9,002 bases of DNA from Acidimicrobiaceae bacterium (GCA_027334785.1 DAHWQF010000114.1:1-9002); one strand, 5' to 3'; positions 1 to 7,134 are shown, counted from the stretch's first letter. Numbers and translations are program-made. The notes: a model not told the origin generated them from the sequence alone.

Positions 1-1011
1 GTGGCAGAATTCACTCACGGAACTTTCTCCGGCAACGAGGAGCGCCTACTCCAACGCTGTCTCGGGCTTCGTCACGTGGGCCTCTCGCGCCGGCCTTTCG
101 GGCCCTGAGGAGGCCGACCGGCTCTGGCTGCGCCGGTACCTGGCATACATGGCCACCCGGCGCTACGCCCGCCAAAGCATTGCGCAGGCGGCGGCGGCTC
201 TGCGGCGTTACTTCGGCTGGCTCCGCAGGGCGGGTGTGGTCACCGAAGACCCGACGGTTGGCCTGTCGGTGCGGGCCGGACGGGGCCGCTTGCCCAGGGT
301 GCTGGCGCTGAGCGAGATCTCGGCCATACTCGACCAACCCCAGGTGCCGGCCCCGGCCGCCGGCTCGGGAAGAGCCCAAGCGTCGCGACAGGCCGCCGCG
401 CGAGATGCCGAGGAGGGGCGCGAGCGGGCGCAGGCGAGCCGCAAGCAGGCACAGGCGAGCCGCGAGCAGGCACAGGTGAGCCGCGAGCGGGCGCAGGCCA
501 GGCCGGCCAAGGGGCCGGAGGCCGTGAAGCTTCGCGACGACGCCCTGCTCGAGCTGCTCTATGGCAGCGGCCTGCGGGTGAGCGAGCTGTGCGGGCTCAG
601 CGAGGCGGACCTGGACTTGGCCCGGGGCTGGGTGACAGTGTGGGGCAAGGGCGGCAAACAGAGACAGGTACCCATGTCAGCGACGTCTGTGAGGGCGCTG
701 GAGCGTTGGTTGCGCGAGGGCCGGCCGGAGCTCGGTGGCACCGTCTCCCGGCAGGGCCCGGTCTTTTTCAACCTGCGAGGCCGGCGGATGACCCCCCGGG
801 ACGTGCGGCGGGTGCTGGACAAGCGTTCGCCCTCGCACACGCACCCGCATGCGCTGCGCCACAGCTTTGCGACTCACATGTTGGACGGCGGCGCGGACCT
901 CCGGGTCGTGCAGGAACTGCTCGGCCACGCCAACCTCCGCACCACCCAGGTCTACACCCACGTCAGCAAAGAGCGCCTGCTGGCGGTTTACGACGAGGCA
1001 CACCCAAGGGC

Positions 1012-1015
<4 letters not shown>
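1..1015 (+). CDS. xerC: Tyrosine recombinase, XerC/XerD family (5' end outside window)
   Basis: Site-specific tyrosine recombinase of the XerC/XerD type, which in this family resolves chromosome dimers at dif sites; the cellular role here is inferred. The frame is open from the window edge (first full codon at 2), and residues before the ATG at 149 already look like the N-terminal SAM-like core-binding domain (LSPATRSAY, then FVTWASRAG), so that ATG is internal and the true start lies upstream. Counting from codon 2, all catalytic residues are present: R192 (GLRVSEL, 575), K216 (GKGGK, 647), H283 and R286 (HALRH, 848 and 857), H309 (LLGHA, 926) and nucleophile Y318 (QVYTH, 953). R-K and H-Y spacings of 24 and 9 match XerD. 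The visible 337 residues already exceed the family's usual ~300 because of an Ala/Gln/Arg-rich insertion (about 345-525). Whether it is XerC or XerD cannot be decided here. The stop overlaps the start of the sigma-factor gene. Confidence 0.93.
371..501 (+). repeat. 21-bp in-frame tandem repeat inside the recombinase gene
   Basis: Three near-identical 21-bp units lie at 424-444, 445-465 and 466-486, followed by a partial unit at 487-501. They encode heptads of the form [R/Q]AQ[A/V]SR[K/E], and a diverged protein-level copy (RAQASRQ) is encoded at 371-391. The segment is rich in Ala, Gln, Arg and Glu and would favour a charged helix. It sits between the first helix of the catalytic domain ([10 protein letters not shown]) and the next one ([16 protein letters not shown]), where XerD has only a short loop. 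Confidence 0.85.
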
Positions 1016-1797
<782 letters not shown>

Positions 1798-1881
1798 GCA
1801 GGGCCCGGCCGGTCTGTTACCCTGGTCAGCGGCAACCGAACGAGCCAGCAGTACAAATCCACGCCCGGGTGCCTCCACGGT

Positions 1882-1903
1882 CGCCCTCGGTCCTGCGAGG
1901 GCG
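1882..1903 (+). promoter_or_regulatory. Perfect 8-bp hairpin in the rpsB leader
   Basis: CGCCCTCG (1882-1889) and CGAGGGCG (1896-1903) are exact reverse complements around the 6-base loop GTCCTG. No T-run follows, so it does not look like an intrinsic terminator. It ends 40 bases before the rpsB ATG, placing it within a likely 5' untranslated region. The right arm overlaps the start of the palindrome GCGCTAGCGC (1901-1910), so the two structures cannot form fully together. Confidence 0.6.
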
Positions 1904-1920
1904 CTAGCGCTCGGGTCCTG
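1886..1920 (+). repeat. Short direct repeat flanking the leader hairpin
   Basis: CTCGGTCCTG (1886-1895) recurs as CTCGGGTCCTG (1910-1920) with one inserted G. Both copies start with CTCG, which is complementary to the single CGAG at 1896-1899 lying between them. Both also contain TCCT, complementary to the AGGA core of the rpsB ribosome binding site. This could be coincidence in GC-rich DNA. Confidence 0.45.
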
Positions 1921-1930
1921 ACAACCGATG

Positions 1931-1938
1931 GAGAGGAG
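1931..1938 (+). promoter_or_regulatory. Strong ribosome binding site of rpsB
   Basis: GAGAGGAG lies five bases before the ATG at 1944 and contains a good match to the anti-Shine-Dalgarno sequence. It fixes the rpsB start, which also gives the conserved N-terminus [19 protein letters not shown]. Confidence 0.85.
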
Positions 1939-1943
1939 TCGAC

Positions 1944-2999
1944 ATGGCCGTAGTAACGATGCGGCAGCTCTTGGAGGCGGGAGTGCACTTCGGGCACCAG
2001 ACGAGGCGCTGGAACCCGAAGATGAAGCGCTTCATATTCGGCGAACGCAATGGCATCTACATCATTGACCTCAACCAGACCCTCCAGAGGCTCGAGGTCG
2101 GCTACTCCTTTGTGAGGGACCTCGTGGCCGACGGGGGGACCGTACTCTTCGTGGGCACCAAGAAGCAGGCGCAGGACCCCATAGAGCGCTTCGCCAAGCT
2201 TTGCGGCATGCCCTATGTCAACGAGCGGTGGCTCGGCGGGATGCTCACCAACTTCACGACGATCTCGGGTCGGGTGGGCAAGATGCAAGAGTTCGAGCGC
2301 ATGCGCCGGGCGGGCGACTTCGAGGCGATGCCGAAGAAGGAGGCCCTGGTCCACAGCCGCGAGCTAGAAAAGCTCGAGCGCAACCTGGGCGGTATCCGCA
2401 CCATGTCCCGCTTACCGGACGCTGTTTTCATCATCGACATCAAAAAAGAGCACATCGCGGTGTCCGAAGCCAACAAGATGGGCATCCCCATCCTGGCGGT
2501 GGTGGACACCAACTGCGACCCCGACACGGTCCAGTTCCCGATACCGGGCAACGACGACGCCATCCGTAGCGGGATGCTCATGTGCCGCGTGATGGCCGAT
2601 GCAGTTCAAGAGGGCCGCTTTGTCGCGTCCCGCCGCGCCAACCAGGCAGGTGGGCCCCCGCCGCTGCCGGCGGGGTCGCAGGCCGGCGCTGCAGGCACCG
2701 CGGTAGCGGCCGGCGCTCCGGCTGAGCCCACCGCGCCGGCAGCGGCCACGGCGGCGCCGGCTAGCCCAGTCGAGGCAGCTAGCCCAGTCGAGGCAGCTAG
2801 CCCAGTTGAGGCAGCTAGCCCAGTTGAGGCAGCTAGCCCAGTTGAGGCAGCTAGCCCAGTTGAGGCGGCTAGCCCAGTCGAGGCAGATGGCCTGGTTGAG
2901 ACAGTTGGGACAGTGGAGCCGCAGGCGGAGCACACCGAGGCCGTGGCCGAGCCTGCCGAGAGCTCGCCGGCGGGCGCTGCCACGAGCAACGCAAGCTAA
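1944..2999 (+). CDS. rpsB: 30S ribosomal protein S2 with a long acidic C-terminal tail
   Basis: Small-subunit ribosomal protein S2, which binds late to the 30S head-body junction and helps recruit S1 where S1 is present. Residues 1 to about 228 match the family throughout: [19 protein letters not shown] near the N-terminus, then [37 protein letters not shown] and VVDTNCDP, ending near DAVQEGRF (E223). The protein is 351 residues against a usual 250-310. The extra ~120 residues are Ala/Pro/Glu-rich, contain seven ASPVEA hexapeptides (residues 273-314), and have no Lys or Arg after the SRRANQ segment, so the tail is strongly acidic and probably disordered. Extended S2 tails are common in Actinobacteria; the regular repeat is the odd part. 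tsf follows after 14 bases, the near-universal rpsB-tsf pair. Confidence 0.97.
   Translation: MAVVTMRQLLEAGVHFGHQTRRWNPKMKRFIFGERNGIYIIDLNQTLQRLEVGYSFVRDLVADGGTVLFVGTKKQAQDPIERFAKLCGMPYVNERWLGGMLTNFTTISGRVGKMQEFERMRRAGDFEAMPKKEALVHSRELEKLERNLGGIRTMSRLPDAVFIIDIKKEHIAVSEANKMGIPILAVVDTNCDPDTVQFPIPGNDDAIRSGMLMCRVMADAVQEGRFVASRRANQAGGPPPLPAGSQAGAAGTAVAAGAPAEPTAPAAATAAPASPVEAASPVEAASPVEAASPVEAASPVEAASPVEAASPVEADGLVETVGTVEPQAEHTEAVAEPAESSPAGAATSNAS
2760..2921 (+). repeat. 18-bp in-frame tandem repeat (7 copies plus 2 degenerate) in rpsB
   Basis: Seven head-to-tail 18-bp units run from 2760 to 2885, consensus GCTAGCCCAGTYGAGGCA, each encoding ASPVEA. Units 1, 2 and 7 are identical (GTC for Val), units 3, 4 and 5 are identical (GTT), and unit 6 is GTT with a final GCG. 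Two degenerate units follow (2886-2903 encoding DGLVET; 2904-2921 encoding VGTVEP). Each unit contains GCTAGC. There are no spacers, so this is a coding minisatellite rather than a CRISPR array. Confidence 0.97.
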
Positions 3000-3002
3000 G
3001 TT

Positions 3003-3007
3003 AGGAG
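3003..3007 (+). promoter_or_regulatory. Ribosome binding site of tsf
   Basis: AGGAG lies six bases before the ATG at 3014, just after the rpsB TAA stop. It supports this start and independent loading of ribosomes on tsf. Confidence 0.8.
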
Positions 3008-3013
3008 CCCACC

Positions 3014-3823
3014 ATGCCAGAGTTCACTGCCAAGGATGTCCAAGCGCTGCGCAACCTGACCGGAGCCGGGATGCTCGACGCTAAGCGCGCCCTCACCGAG
3101 AGTGACGGCGACCCCCGGGAGGCCGCCAAGTGGTTGCGCGAGCGAGGGCTCGGCAAGGCCGCCGAGCGTGCGGGCCGCGAGAGCGCCGAGGGCGCGGTCG
3201 CCGTCTCCTACGACCGGAACGCCAACGCCATGGCGCTGGTCCAGTTGCGGTCAGAGACCGACTTTTCGGCCAAGAGCCCCGACTTCGTCAACCTCGTCAA
3301 TGACCTGGCTGCCCTGGTGGCCGCCGAGGGCGAGGAGGCGGTGGACCAGCGCAAGGCCGCCATAGAGGACCTGAACATCGCGACCCGTGAAAACGTCCAG
3401 CTCGGCGACGTGATCCGTTTCCAAGCTGCCCCTGGCAACACGCTCGGCTCGTACCTCCACGTCCAAAATGACCGGGGGGTCAACGGGGTGATCGTGGAGG
3501 TGGCCGGCGGGGACGAGGAACTCGCTCACGACATAGCGGTCCACATCGCCTTCGGCAGGCCGAAGTACCTGAGCCGCCAAGACGTTCCTGACGAGGAGGT
3601 GCGCGCCGAACGAGAGACTCTCGAGGCGGAGACTCGCCGGGAGGGGAAGCCGGAGGCCGCGCTACAAAAGATCGTCGAGGGCCGGTTGGCCGCCTGGTAC
3701 AAGCGCATGCCGGGCGGGGTGCTGCTCGAGCAGCTCTTCGCCAAGGACGACAAGTTCACGGTGGCCCAGGTCCTCGGCGAGGCGACGATCGTACGCTTCG
3801 CCCAAGTCCTGATCGGCAGCTGA
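3014..3823 (+). CDS. tsf: Translation elongation factor Ts
   Basis: EF-Ts, the cytoplasmic guanine-nucleotide exchange factor that regenerates EF-Tu-GTP. At 269 residues it is a full-length form, near the E. coli length. The N-terminal UBA-like EF-Tu-binding domain (residues 1 to about 55) carries the hallmark pattern VQALRNLTGAGMLDAKRAL, then DPREAAKWLRERGL. The core has SETDFSAKSPDF (80-91); D83 and F84 correspond to the E. coli Asp80-Phe81 pair that is inserted next to the EF-Tu nucleotide site. The residue after Phe is Ser where Val is usual. Later, AHDIAVHIAFGRPKYLSRQDVPDEEV and a C-terminal LLEQLFAKDDKFTVAQVL block match the dimerisation half of the family. pyrH begins three bases after the stop, so the two are probably co-translated. 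Confidence 0.97.
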   Translation: MPEFTAKDVQALRNLTGAGMLDAKRALTESDGDPREAAKWLRERGLGKAAERAGRESAEGAVAVSYDRNANAMALVQLRSETDFSAKSPDFVNLVNDLAALVAAEGEEAVDQRKAAIEDLNIATRENVQLGDVIRFQAAPGNTLGSYLHVQNDRGVNGVIVEVAGGDEELAHDIAVHIAFGRPKYLSRQDVPDEEVRAERETLEAETRREGKPEAALQKIVEGRLAAWYKRMPGGVLLEQLFAKDDKFTVAQVLGEATIVRFAQVLIGS

Positions 3824-3826
3824 GGC

Positions 3827-4558
3827 GTGGGCCGGCCCGGCGCGCCCTGGGCGCGCGTCGTGCTCAAGATCTCAGGCGAGGCTTTGGCGAGCGACGCCGC
3901 GGACGAGGTGATCGACGGGCGGGTCGTCGAACGCTTGGCGCGAGAGGTCGCCGGCGCACGCGCCGAGTTTGGTACGGAGATCGCGATAGTGGTCGGCGGC
4001 GGCAATATCTGGCGTGGGGCCACGGGTTCGGCGAGCGGCATGGACCGGGCCACGGCCGACTACATGGGGATGCTCGCCACCGTCATCAACGCGCTCGCTC
4101 TTCGTGACGCCCTCGAGCGCCAGGGCCAGCCGACGCGGGTGCAGACGGCCATAGGCATGTCCGAACTGGCTGAGCCCTACATCCGCCTCCGCGCCATCCG
4201 CCACCTGGAGAAAGGCAGGGTGGTGCTGTTCGCCGCGGGGACGGGCAACCCGTTTTTCACCACCGATACGGCGGGGGCGCTCCGGGCGGTCGAGATCGGC
4301 GCCGACATCCTCTTGAAGGGGACGCACGGCGACGTCGAGGGCGTCTATACCGCCGACCCGCGGGTGGACCCGAACGCGCTGCCACTGCACGAGATCGGCT
4401 ATGGAGAGGTGCTCGCAAAGGACCTCCGGGCCATGGACCTGACCGGCATCACGCTGTGCAAGGAGAACTCGCTCCCGATCCTGTACTTCAGCATCGCGAA
4501 AGAGGGCAACCTGCGCAGTGCCCTGGCCGGCGAGGAGATAGGTACGCTTATCCACTGA
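3827..4558 (+). CDS. pyrH: Uridylate kinase (UMP kinase)
   Basis: Bacterial UMP kinase of the amino-acid-kinase fold: ATP + UMP gives ADP + UDP, feeding UTP and CTP synthesis. It is a cytoplasmic hexamer in characterised members, activated by GTP and inhibited by UTP in many. At 243 residues its length is typical. Visible motifs are LKISGEAL (13-20, phosphate binding), GGGNIWRG (57-64), DRATADYMGMLATVINALAL (73-92), GTGNPFFTTDTA (138-149) and VEGVYTADP (170-178). The start is GTG, three bases after the tsf stop; the purine-rich run TGAGG overlapping that stop is too close to be an ideal binding site, so reinitiation or coupling is likely. The next in-frame GTG (3860) would cut into the phosphate-binding strand. 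The TGA stop shares one base with the frr ATG. Confidence 0.96.
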   Translation: MGRPGAPWARVVLKISGEALASDAADEVIDGRVVERLAREVAGARAEFGTEIAIVVGGGNIWRGATGSASGMDRATADYMGMLATVINALALRDALERQGQPTRVQTAIGMSELAEPYIRLRAIRHLEKGRVVLFAAGTGNPFFTTDTAGALRAVEIGADILLKGTHGDVEGVYTADPRVDPNALPLHEIGYGEVLAKDLRAMDLTGITLCKENSLPILYFSIAKEGNLRSALAGEEIGTLIH

Positions 4559-5133
4559 TGGCAGGCACACTCGTAGACCTCGCTATAGAAGACTGCCGGG
4601 ACCGGATGTCGCGGGCGGTGGAGCACACCAAGGGAGAGTTCGCCGCCATTCGCACTGGCCGTGCCGCCCCGAGCCTTGTCGAGAAGTTGAAGGTCGAGTA
4701 CTACGGGGCTGAGGTGCAGCTGCAGCAGCTGGCTGGGTTGCATGTGCCCGAAGCCAGGGTCCTCGTGATCAGCCCTTACGACAAGAGCCCCGCGGTCTTG
4801 AAGGCGATCGAAAAGGCCATCCTGTCCTCGGACCTCGGGGTGACTCCCAGCAACGACGGCTCCGTCGTGCGCCTGGTCTTCCCGGTGCTCACCGAGGAGC
4901 GCCGCAAGGAACTGGTGAAGGTCGTCCACCACAAGGCGGAGGAGGGCAGGGTGGCCGTGCGCAACGCACGCCGCAATGCTCGTAAAGAGCTCGAGGGCCT
5001 GGAGCGCGACGGCGAGCTGTCCTCGGACGAGCTCGAGCGGGCCGAAAAGGAGCTGGACAAGCTTACCCACGACCAGACCGCCGAGATCGACCGCGTGCTC
5101 GCCCACAAAGAGCAGGAACTCCTGCACGATTAG
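4558..5133 (+). CDS. frr: Ribosome recycling factor
   Basis: RRF, which with EF-G splits post-termination ribosomes into subunits. The product has 191 residues, close to the usual 185. Landmarks: FAAIRTGRAAPSLVEKLKVEYYG (28-50; RTGRA is the family hallmark), ISPYDKSPAVLKAIEKAI (71-88), SDLGVTPSNDG (91-101), FPVLTEERRKELVK (108-121) and RNARRNARKEL (135-145), giving the tRNA-like two-domain shape of a three-helix bundle plus a small beta/alpha domain. The ATG at 4558 overlaps the pyrH stop by one base (TGATG) and gives the expected N-terminus. A GAGGAG at 4532-4537 is too distant to act as a normal binding site, so translation probably depends on coupling to pyrH. In many bacteria uppS lies next; here cdsA follows directly. 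Confidence 0.96.
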   Translation: MAGTLVDLAIEDCRDRMSRAVEHTKGEFAAIRTGRAAPSLVEKLKVEYYGAEVQLQQLAGLHVPEARVLVISPYDKSPAVLKAIEKAILSSDLGVTPSNDGSVVRLVFPVLTEERRKELVKVVHHKAEEGRVAVRNARRNARKELEGLERDGELSSDELERAEKELDKLTHDQTAEIDRVLAHKEQELLHD

Positions 5134-5152
5134 CCCCGTACGGGCCTGAGCC

Positions 5153-5158
5153 GAGGAG
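5153..5158 (+). promoter_or_regulatory. Ribosome binding site deciding the cdsA TTG start
   Basis: GAGGAG lies six bases before the TTG at 5165, with no ATG or GTG at comparable spacing. This is the main evidence for the unusual TTG start and for including the long N-terminal extension in CdsA. Confidence 0.7.
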
Positions 5159-5164
5159 ACGCTG

Positions 5165-7126
5165 TTGGGCTTACTGCGGGCCAAAGCCTGGGCGCGCACC
5201 GTGCCTGCCCCCGAACCGGGCCCCCAGGCGATCGAGCCGGGGGGTTGGGGTGGTGCCGACGTGCCGGCCTACTACGACCCAGGGGCCCCGACCGACCCCG
5301 GCGTAACGACTTTCCCTGGCGCACCGACTTTCCCCGGTGTAACGACTGACCCCGGCGCCCCGACCCGTCCCGGAGCCCCGACCCGTCCCGGCGCCCCGAC
5401 CCGCCCCGCCGGCGTACCGACCCGCCCCGCCGGCGGACCGGGCACCCCAGGGAGCGCAGGCCTCTCGGGCAGCGCGATCCAGCCGCCCAGCGAGGGGTGG
5501 TTGGGCGCACCGGGCGGGGAGGCGAGAGTACCCATCGCGGACGAGCGACCGGAGATGGAGTACATTCGCGAGGTTGTGCCACCGGCACGTCGGCCGGCGG
5601 TGCTCACAGAGACCATGAGCGGAGGAGAGGGTACGGAACTGCCGCATTGGGCGGACCCGCCCACCGGGGAGGTGCCCCGCGCTCTCGCTGGGCCAGACGA
5701 GGACGACGAGATGCAGGCTTGGCGCCTCCTCGGCTCTCGTGGGCTGCATTGGCGAGACGACGTCAACGCCTGGTCAAATGGGCCGGGTGTCGAGGAGCTC
5801 GCCGACGACGACGATGCCGCTCTGTTGCCTGCGGAGACCGCCGGCGACCCGTTTTCCTTTGACGAAGATTTTGAACGCCTCGAACGTGAGCGGTCCCATC
5901 GCACCGGCCCCATCCCTACAGGTGCGCAAGCGCCCGGGCCGCCTGCCGAAGTGAGCGCGGCGGAGGGGGGTGGTGCGGTCTCGGGGGCCGGCTCGCAGAG
6001 CGGGGAAGCGGGCACGCCCGCCCTCGACGTGTTCCCTCCCACGCTGGCGGCCAGCCAACCCCTCGGGGGAGATGAGGTCGAGCCGCCCGGCCAAGACAGT
6101 GTACCCGAGGCCGGCCCGGGTCCCGAGCCGCGTCAGGGCTCTCCGGGGGCAACTGGGCGGGGCGTGGGGGGGCCGCGCCTAGCGAGCCCCGGAGGGCGAT
6201 CGGCCCGGGGCGCGCCGGCTGCGGCCAACGGAGGGCCAGCCATGGGGCCGGGGTCGCATGTACCCAGGCACCCCCGGGCGCCGTACGACGCCTACGCCGA
6301 CGCTGGTCTTGGCGGCCCGGGGCGCAACGTGGGCGCGGCCGTGGTGACCGGTGCCGGGCTCATTGCCCTCTTTGTGGTCTGCTACCTGATCGGTCCGGTG
6401 GCGCTGCTGGTCCTGTCGGCGGTGGCGGTCCTCGGCTGCGCGCTCGAGGCGTTCTCGATGGTCCAGGAGGTCGGCTTTCGCCCCGCCACGCTCGTGGGCG
6501 CCCTCGGGGCGGCCGGGGCGGTGCTGGCGGCGTACTGGAAGGGCACGGCCGGCTTGCCCGTTGTGGTGACGGTGGTGCTGGTCGCCTCGTTCGTCTGGTA
6601 CCTGGCCCGCGTCGTCGAGGCGCGCCCTGTCGTCAATGCGGCGGTGACCTTCCTTGTCTTTTCGTGGGTGGGCATCCTTGGTTCCTTCGCCGGGTTGCTG
6701 CTCGCCGCGCACAAGGGCAGCCACCTCTTCCTCGGCGCGGTCGTTCCGACCGTGGCTTGCGACATAGCCGCCTGGTTCGCAGGCAGCCGCATCGGGACCC
6801 ACCACCTGGCCCCGCACACGAGCCCTGGCAAGACCTGGGAAGGTGTCATCGCCGGCGCCATAGTGGCAGTGATAGTGGGAGCGGTGATCGGCCACGAGCT
6901 GTCGCCCTGGGGTGGCCTGCGCCACGGGGTCGAGCTCGGGGTCGTGATCGCCATAGCGGCACCCGTAGGCGACCTCGTGCAGTCGATGGTGAAGCGCGAC
7001 CTGCACTTGAAAGACTCGGGGGCGCTCCTGCCAGGCCACGGGGGCCTCCTCGACCGCTTCGACTCCATGTTGTTCGTGCTCCCCGCCGCCTATTTCTTGG
7101 CCATAGCCCTCCACCTCGCCGGCTGA
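5165..7126 (+). CDS. cdsA: Phosphatidate cytidylyltransferase with a long N-terminal low-complexity extension
   Basis: CDP-diacylglycerol synthase: phosphatidate + CTP gives CDP-diacylglycerol + PPi, the branch point for membrane phospholipids. It is 653 residues where the enzyme core needs only about 265. The C-terminal part, from about N388, is a multi-pass membrane domain of hydrophobic segments with conserved D533 (CDIAAWFAGSRIG), SPGKTWEG (553-560), and the complete CDP-alcohol synthetase signature at 607-633 (SMVKR, LKDSG, PGHGG, DRFD). The first ~385 residues are Pro/Gly/Ala-rich and predicted cytoplasmic and disordered, with a hexapeptide repeat (38-90) and one less biased island (about 186-250) with W186, W196, an acidic DDDD run and FSFDEDFERLERERS. 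Shorter disordered extensions on actinobacterial CdsA are known to me; this one is very long. The start is TTG at 5165, backed by GAGGAG. A start further in cannot be excluded, but the frame is open and in-frame repeats argue that it is coding. Confidence 0.92.
   Translation: MGLLRAKAWARTVPAPEPGPQAIEPGGWGGADVPAYYDPGAPTDPGVTTFPGAPTFPGVTTDPGAPTRPGAPTRPGAPTRPAGVPTRPAGGPGTPGSAGLSGSAIQPPSEGWLGAPGGEARVPIADERPEMEYIREVVPPARRPAVLTETMSGGEGTELPHWADPPTGEVPRALAGPDEDDEMQAWRLLGSRGLHWRDDVNAWSNGPGVEELADDDDAALLPAETAGDPFSFDEDFERLERERSHRTGPIPTGAQAPGPPAEVSAAEGGGAVSGAGSQSGEAGTPALDVFPPTLAASQPLGGDEVEPPGQDSVPEAGPGPEPRQGSPGATGRGVGGPRLASPGGRSARGAPAAANGGPAMGPGSHVPRHPRAPYDAYADAGLGGPGRNVGAAVVTGAGLIALFVVCYLIGPVALLVLSAVAVLGCALEAFSMVQEVGFRPATLVGALGAAGAVLAAYWKGTAGLPVVVTVVLVASFVWYLARVVEARPVVNAAVTFLVFSWVGILGSFAGLLLAAHKGSHLFLGAVVPTVACDIAAWFAGSRIGTHHLAPHTSPGKTWEGVIAGAIVAVIVGAVIGHELSPWGGLRHGVELGVVIAIAAPVGDLVQSMVKRDLHLKDSGALLPGHGGLLDRFDSMLFVLPAAYFLAIALHLAG
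5276..5437 (+). repeat. 18-bp in-frame repeat encoding T-x-P-G-[AV]-[PT] in cdsA
   Basis: Seven hexapeptide units can be read from D38 onward (DPGAP, TDPGVT, TFPGAP, TFPGVT, TDPGAP, TRPGAP, TRPGAP), followed by two variant units with an extra Gly (TRPAGVP, TRPAGG). The later units are nearly identical in DNA (CCCCGACCCGTCCCGGAG-type), while the earlier ones are diverged, with alternating acidic, aromatic and basic residues in the variable position. The Pro-Gly content suggests an extended, flexible chain. Confidence 0.85.
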
Positions 7127-7134
7127 ACGCTCGG

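Larger units (their letters stand above)
1798..1943 (+). promoter_or_regulatory. rpsB leader / probable promoter region
   Basis: The only long gap in the window, so a promoter for the rpsB-tsf operon is expected here by analogy with other bacteria. I see two weak AT-richer -10-like candidates in otherwise GC-rich DNA, TACCCT (1818-1823) and TACAAAT (1852-1858), neither with a good -35 partner, so the transcription start cannot be placed. The downstream half holds a perfect hairpin (1882-1903), a 10-bp palindrome (1901-1910) and a near-perfect direct repeat. S2 autoregulates rpsB through its leader in E. coli; a similar role here is only an inference. Confidence 0.5.

Noticed and set aside
1..108. 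Short GTG-started frame of 35 codons at the left edge
   Set aside because: It overlaps the core-binding domain of the recombinase, which has clear family similarity in another frame; nothing supports the short frame.
589..1011. N-terminal extension of the sigma factor in the same frame
   Set aside because: The region codes for the recombinase catalytic domain in another frame, and the extension has no sigma-factor similarity; the start at 1012 gives the expected protein length.
1818..1858. TACCCT and TACAAAT as defined -10 boxes for rpsB
   Set aside because: Neither has a convincing -35 hexamer at normal spacing, so they are mentioned only as weak candidates within the leader entry.
2760..2903. 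Regular direct repeats that could suggest a CRISPR array
   Set aside because: The units are 18 bp, directly adjacent with no spacers, in frame with rpsB, and encode a simple hexapeptide.
2412..2989. Minus-strand repeat-rich open frames opposite the rpsB tail
   Set aside because: Their repeats merely mirror the 18-bp array, which is free of stops in several frames; there is no supporting start context or homology.
5134..5152. Possible terminator between frr and cdsA around the palindrome CCCGTACGGG (5135-5144)
   Set aside because: The palindrome leaves no proper loop and no T-run follows; the 31-base gap mainly holds the cdsA ribosome binding site.
6664..7134. N-terminal extension of Dxr reading back into cdsA
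   Set aside because: The region encodes the CdsA catalytic signature in another frame; the GTG at 7135 puts the NADPH motif at the expected distance from the N-terminus.
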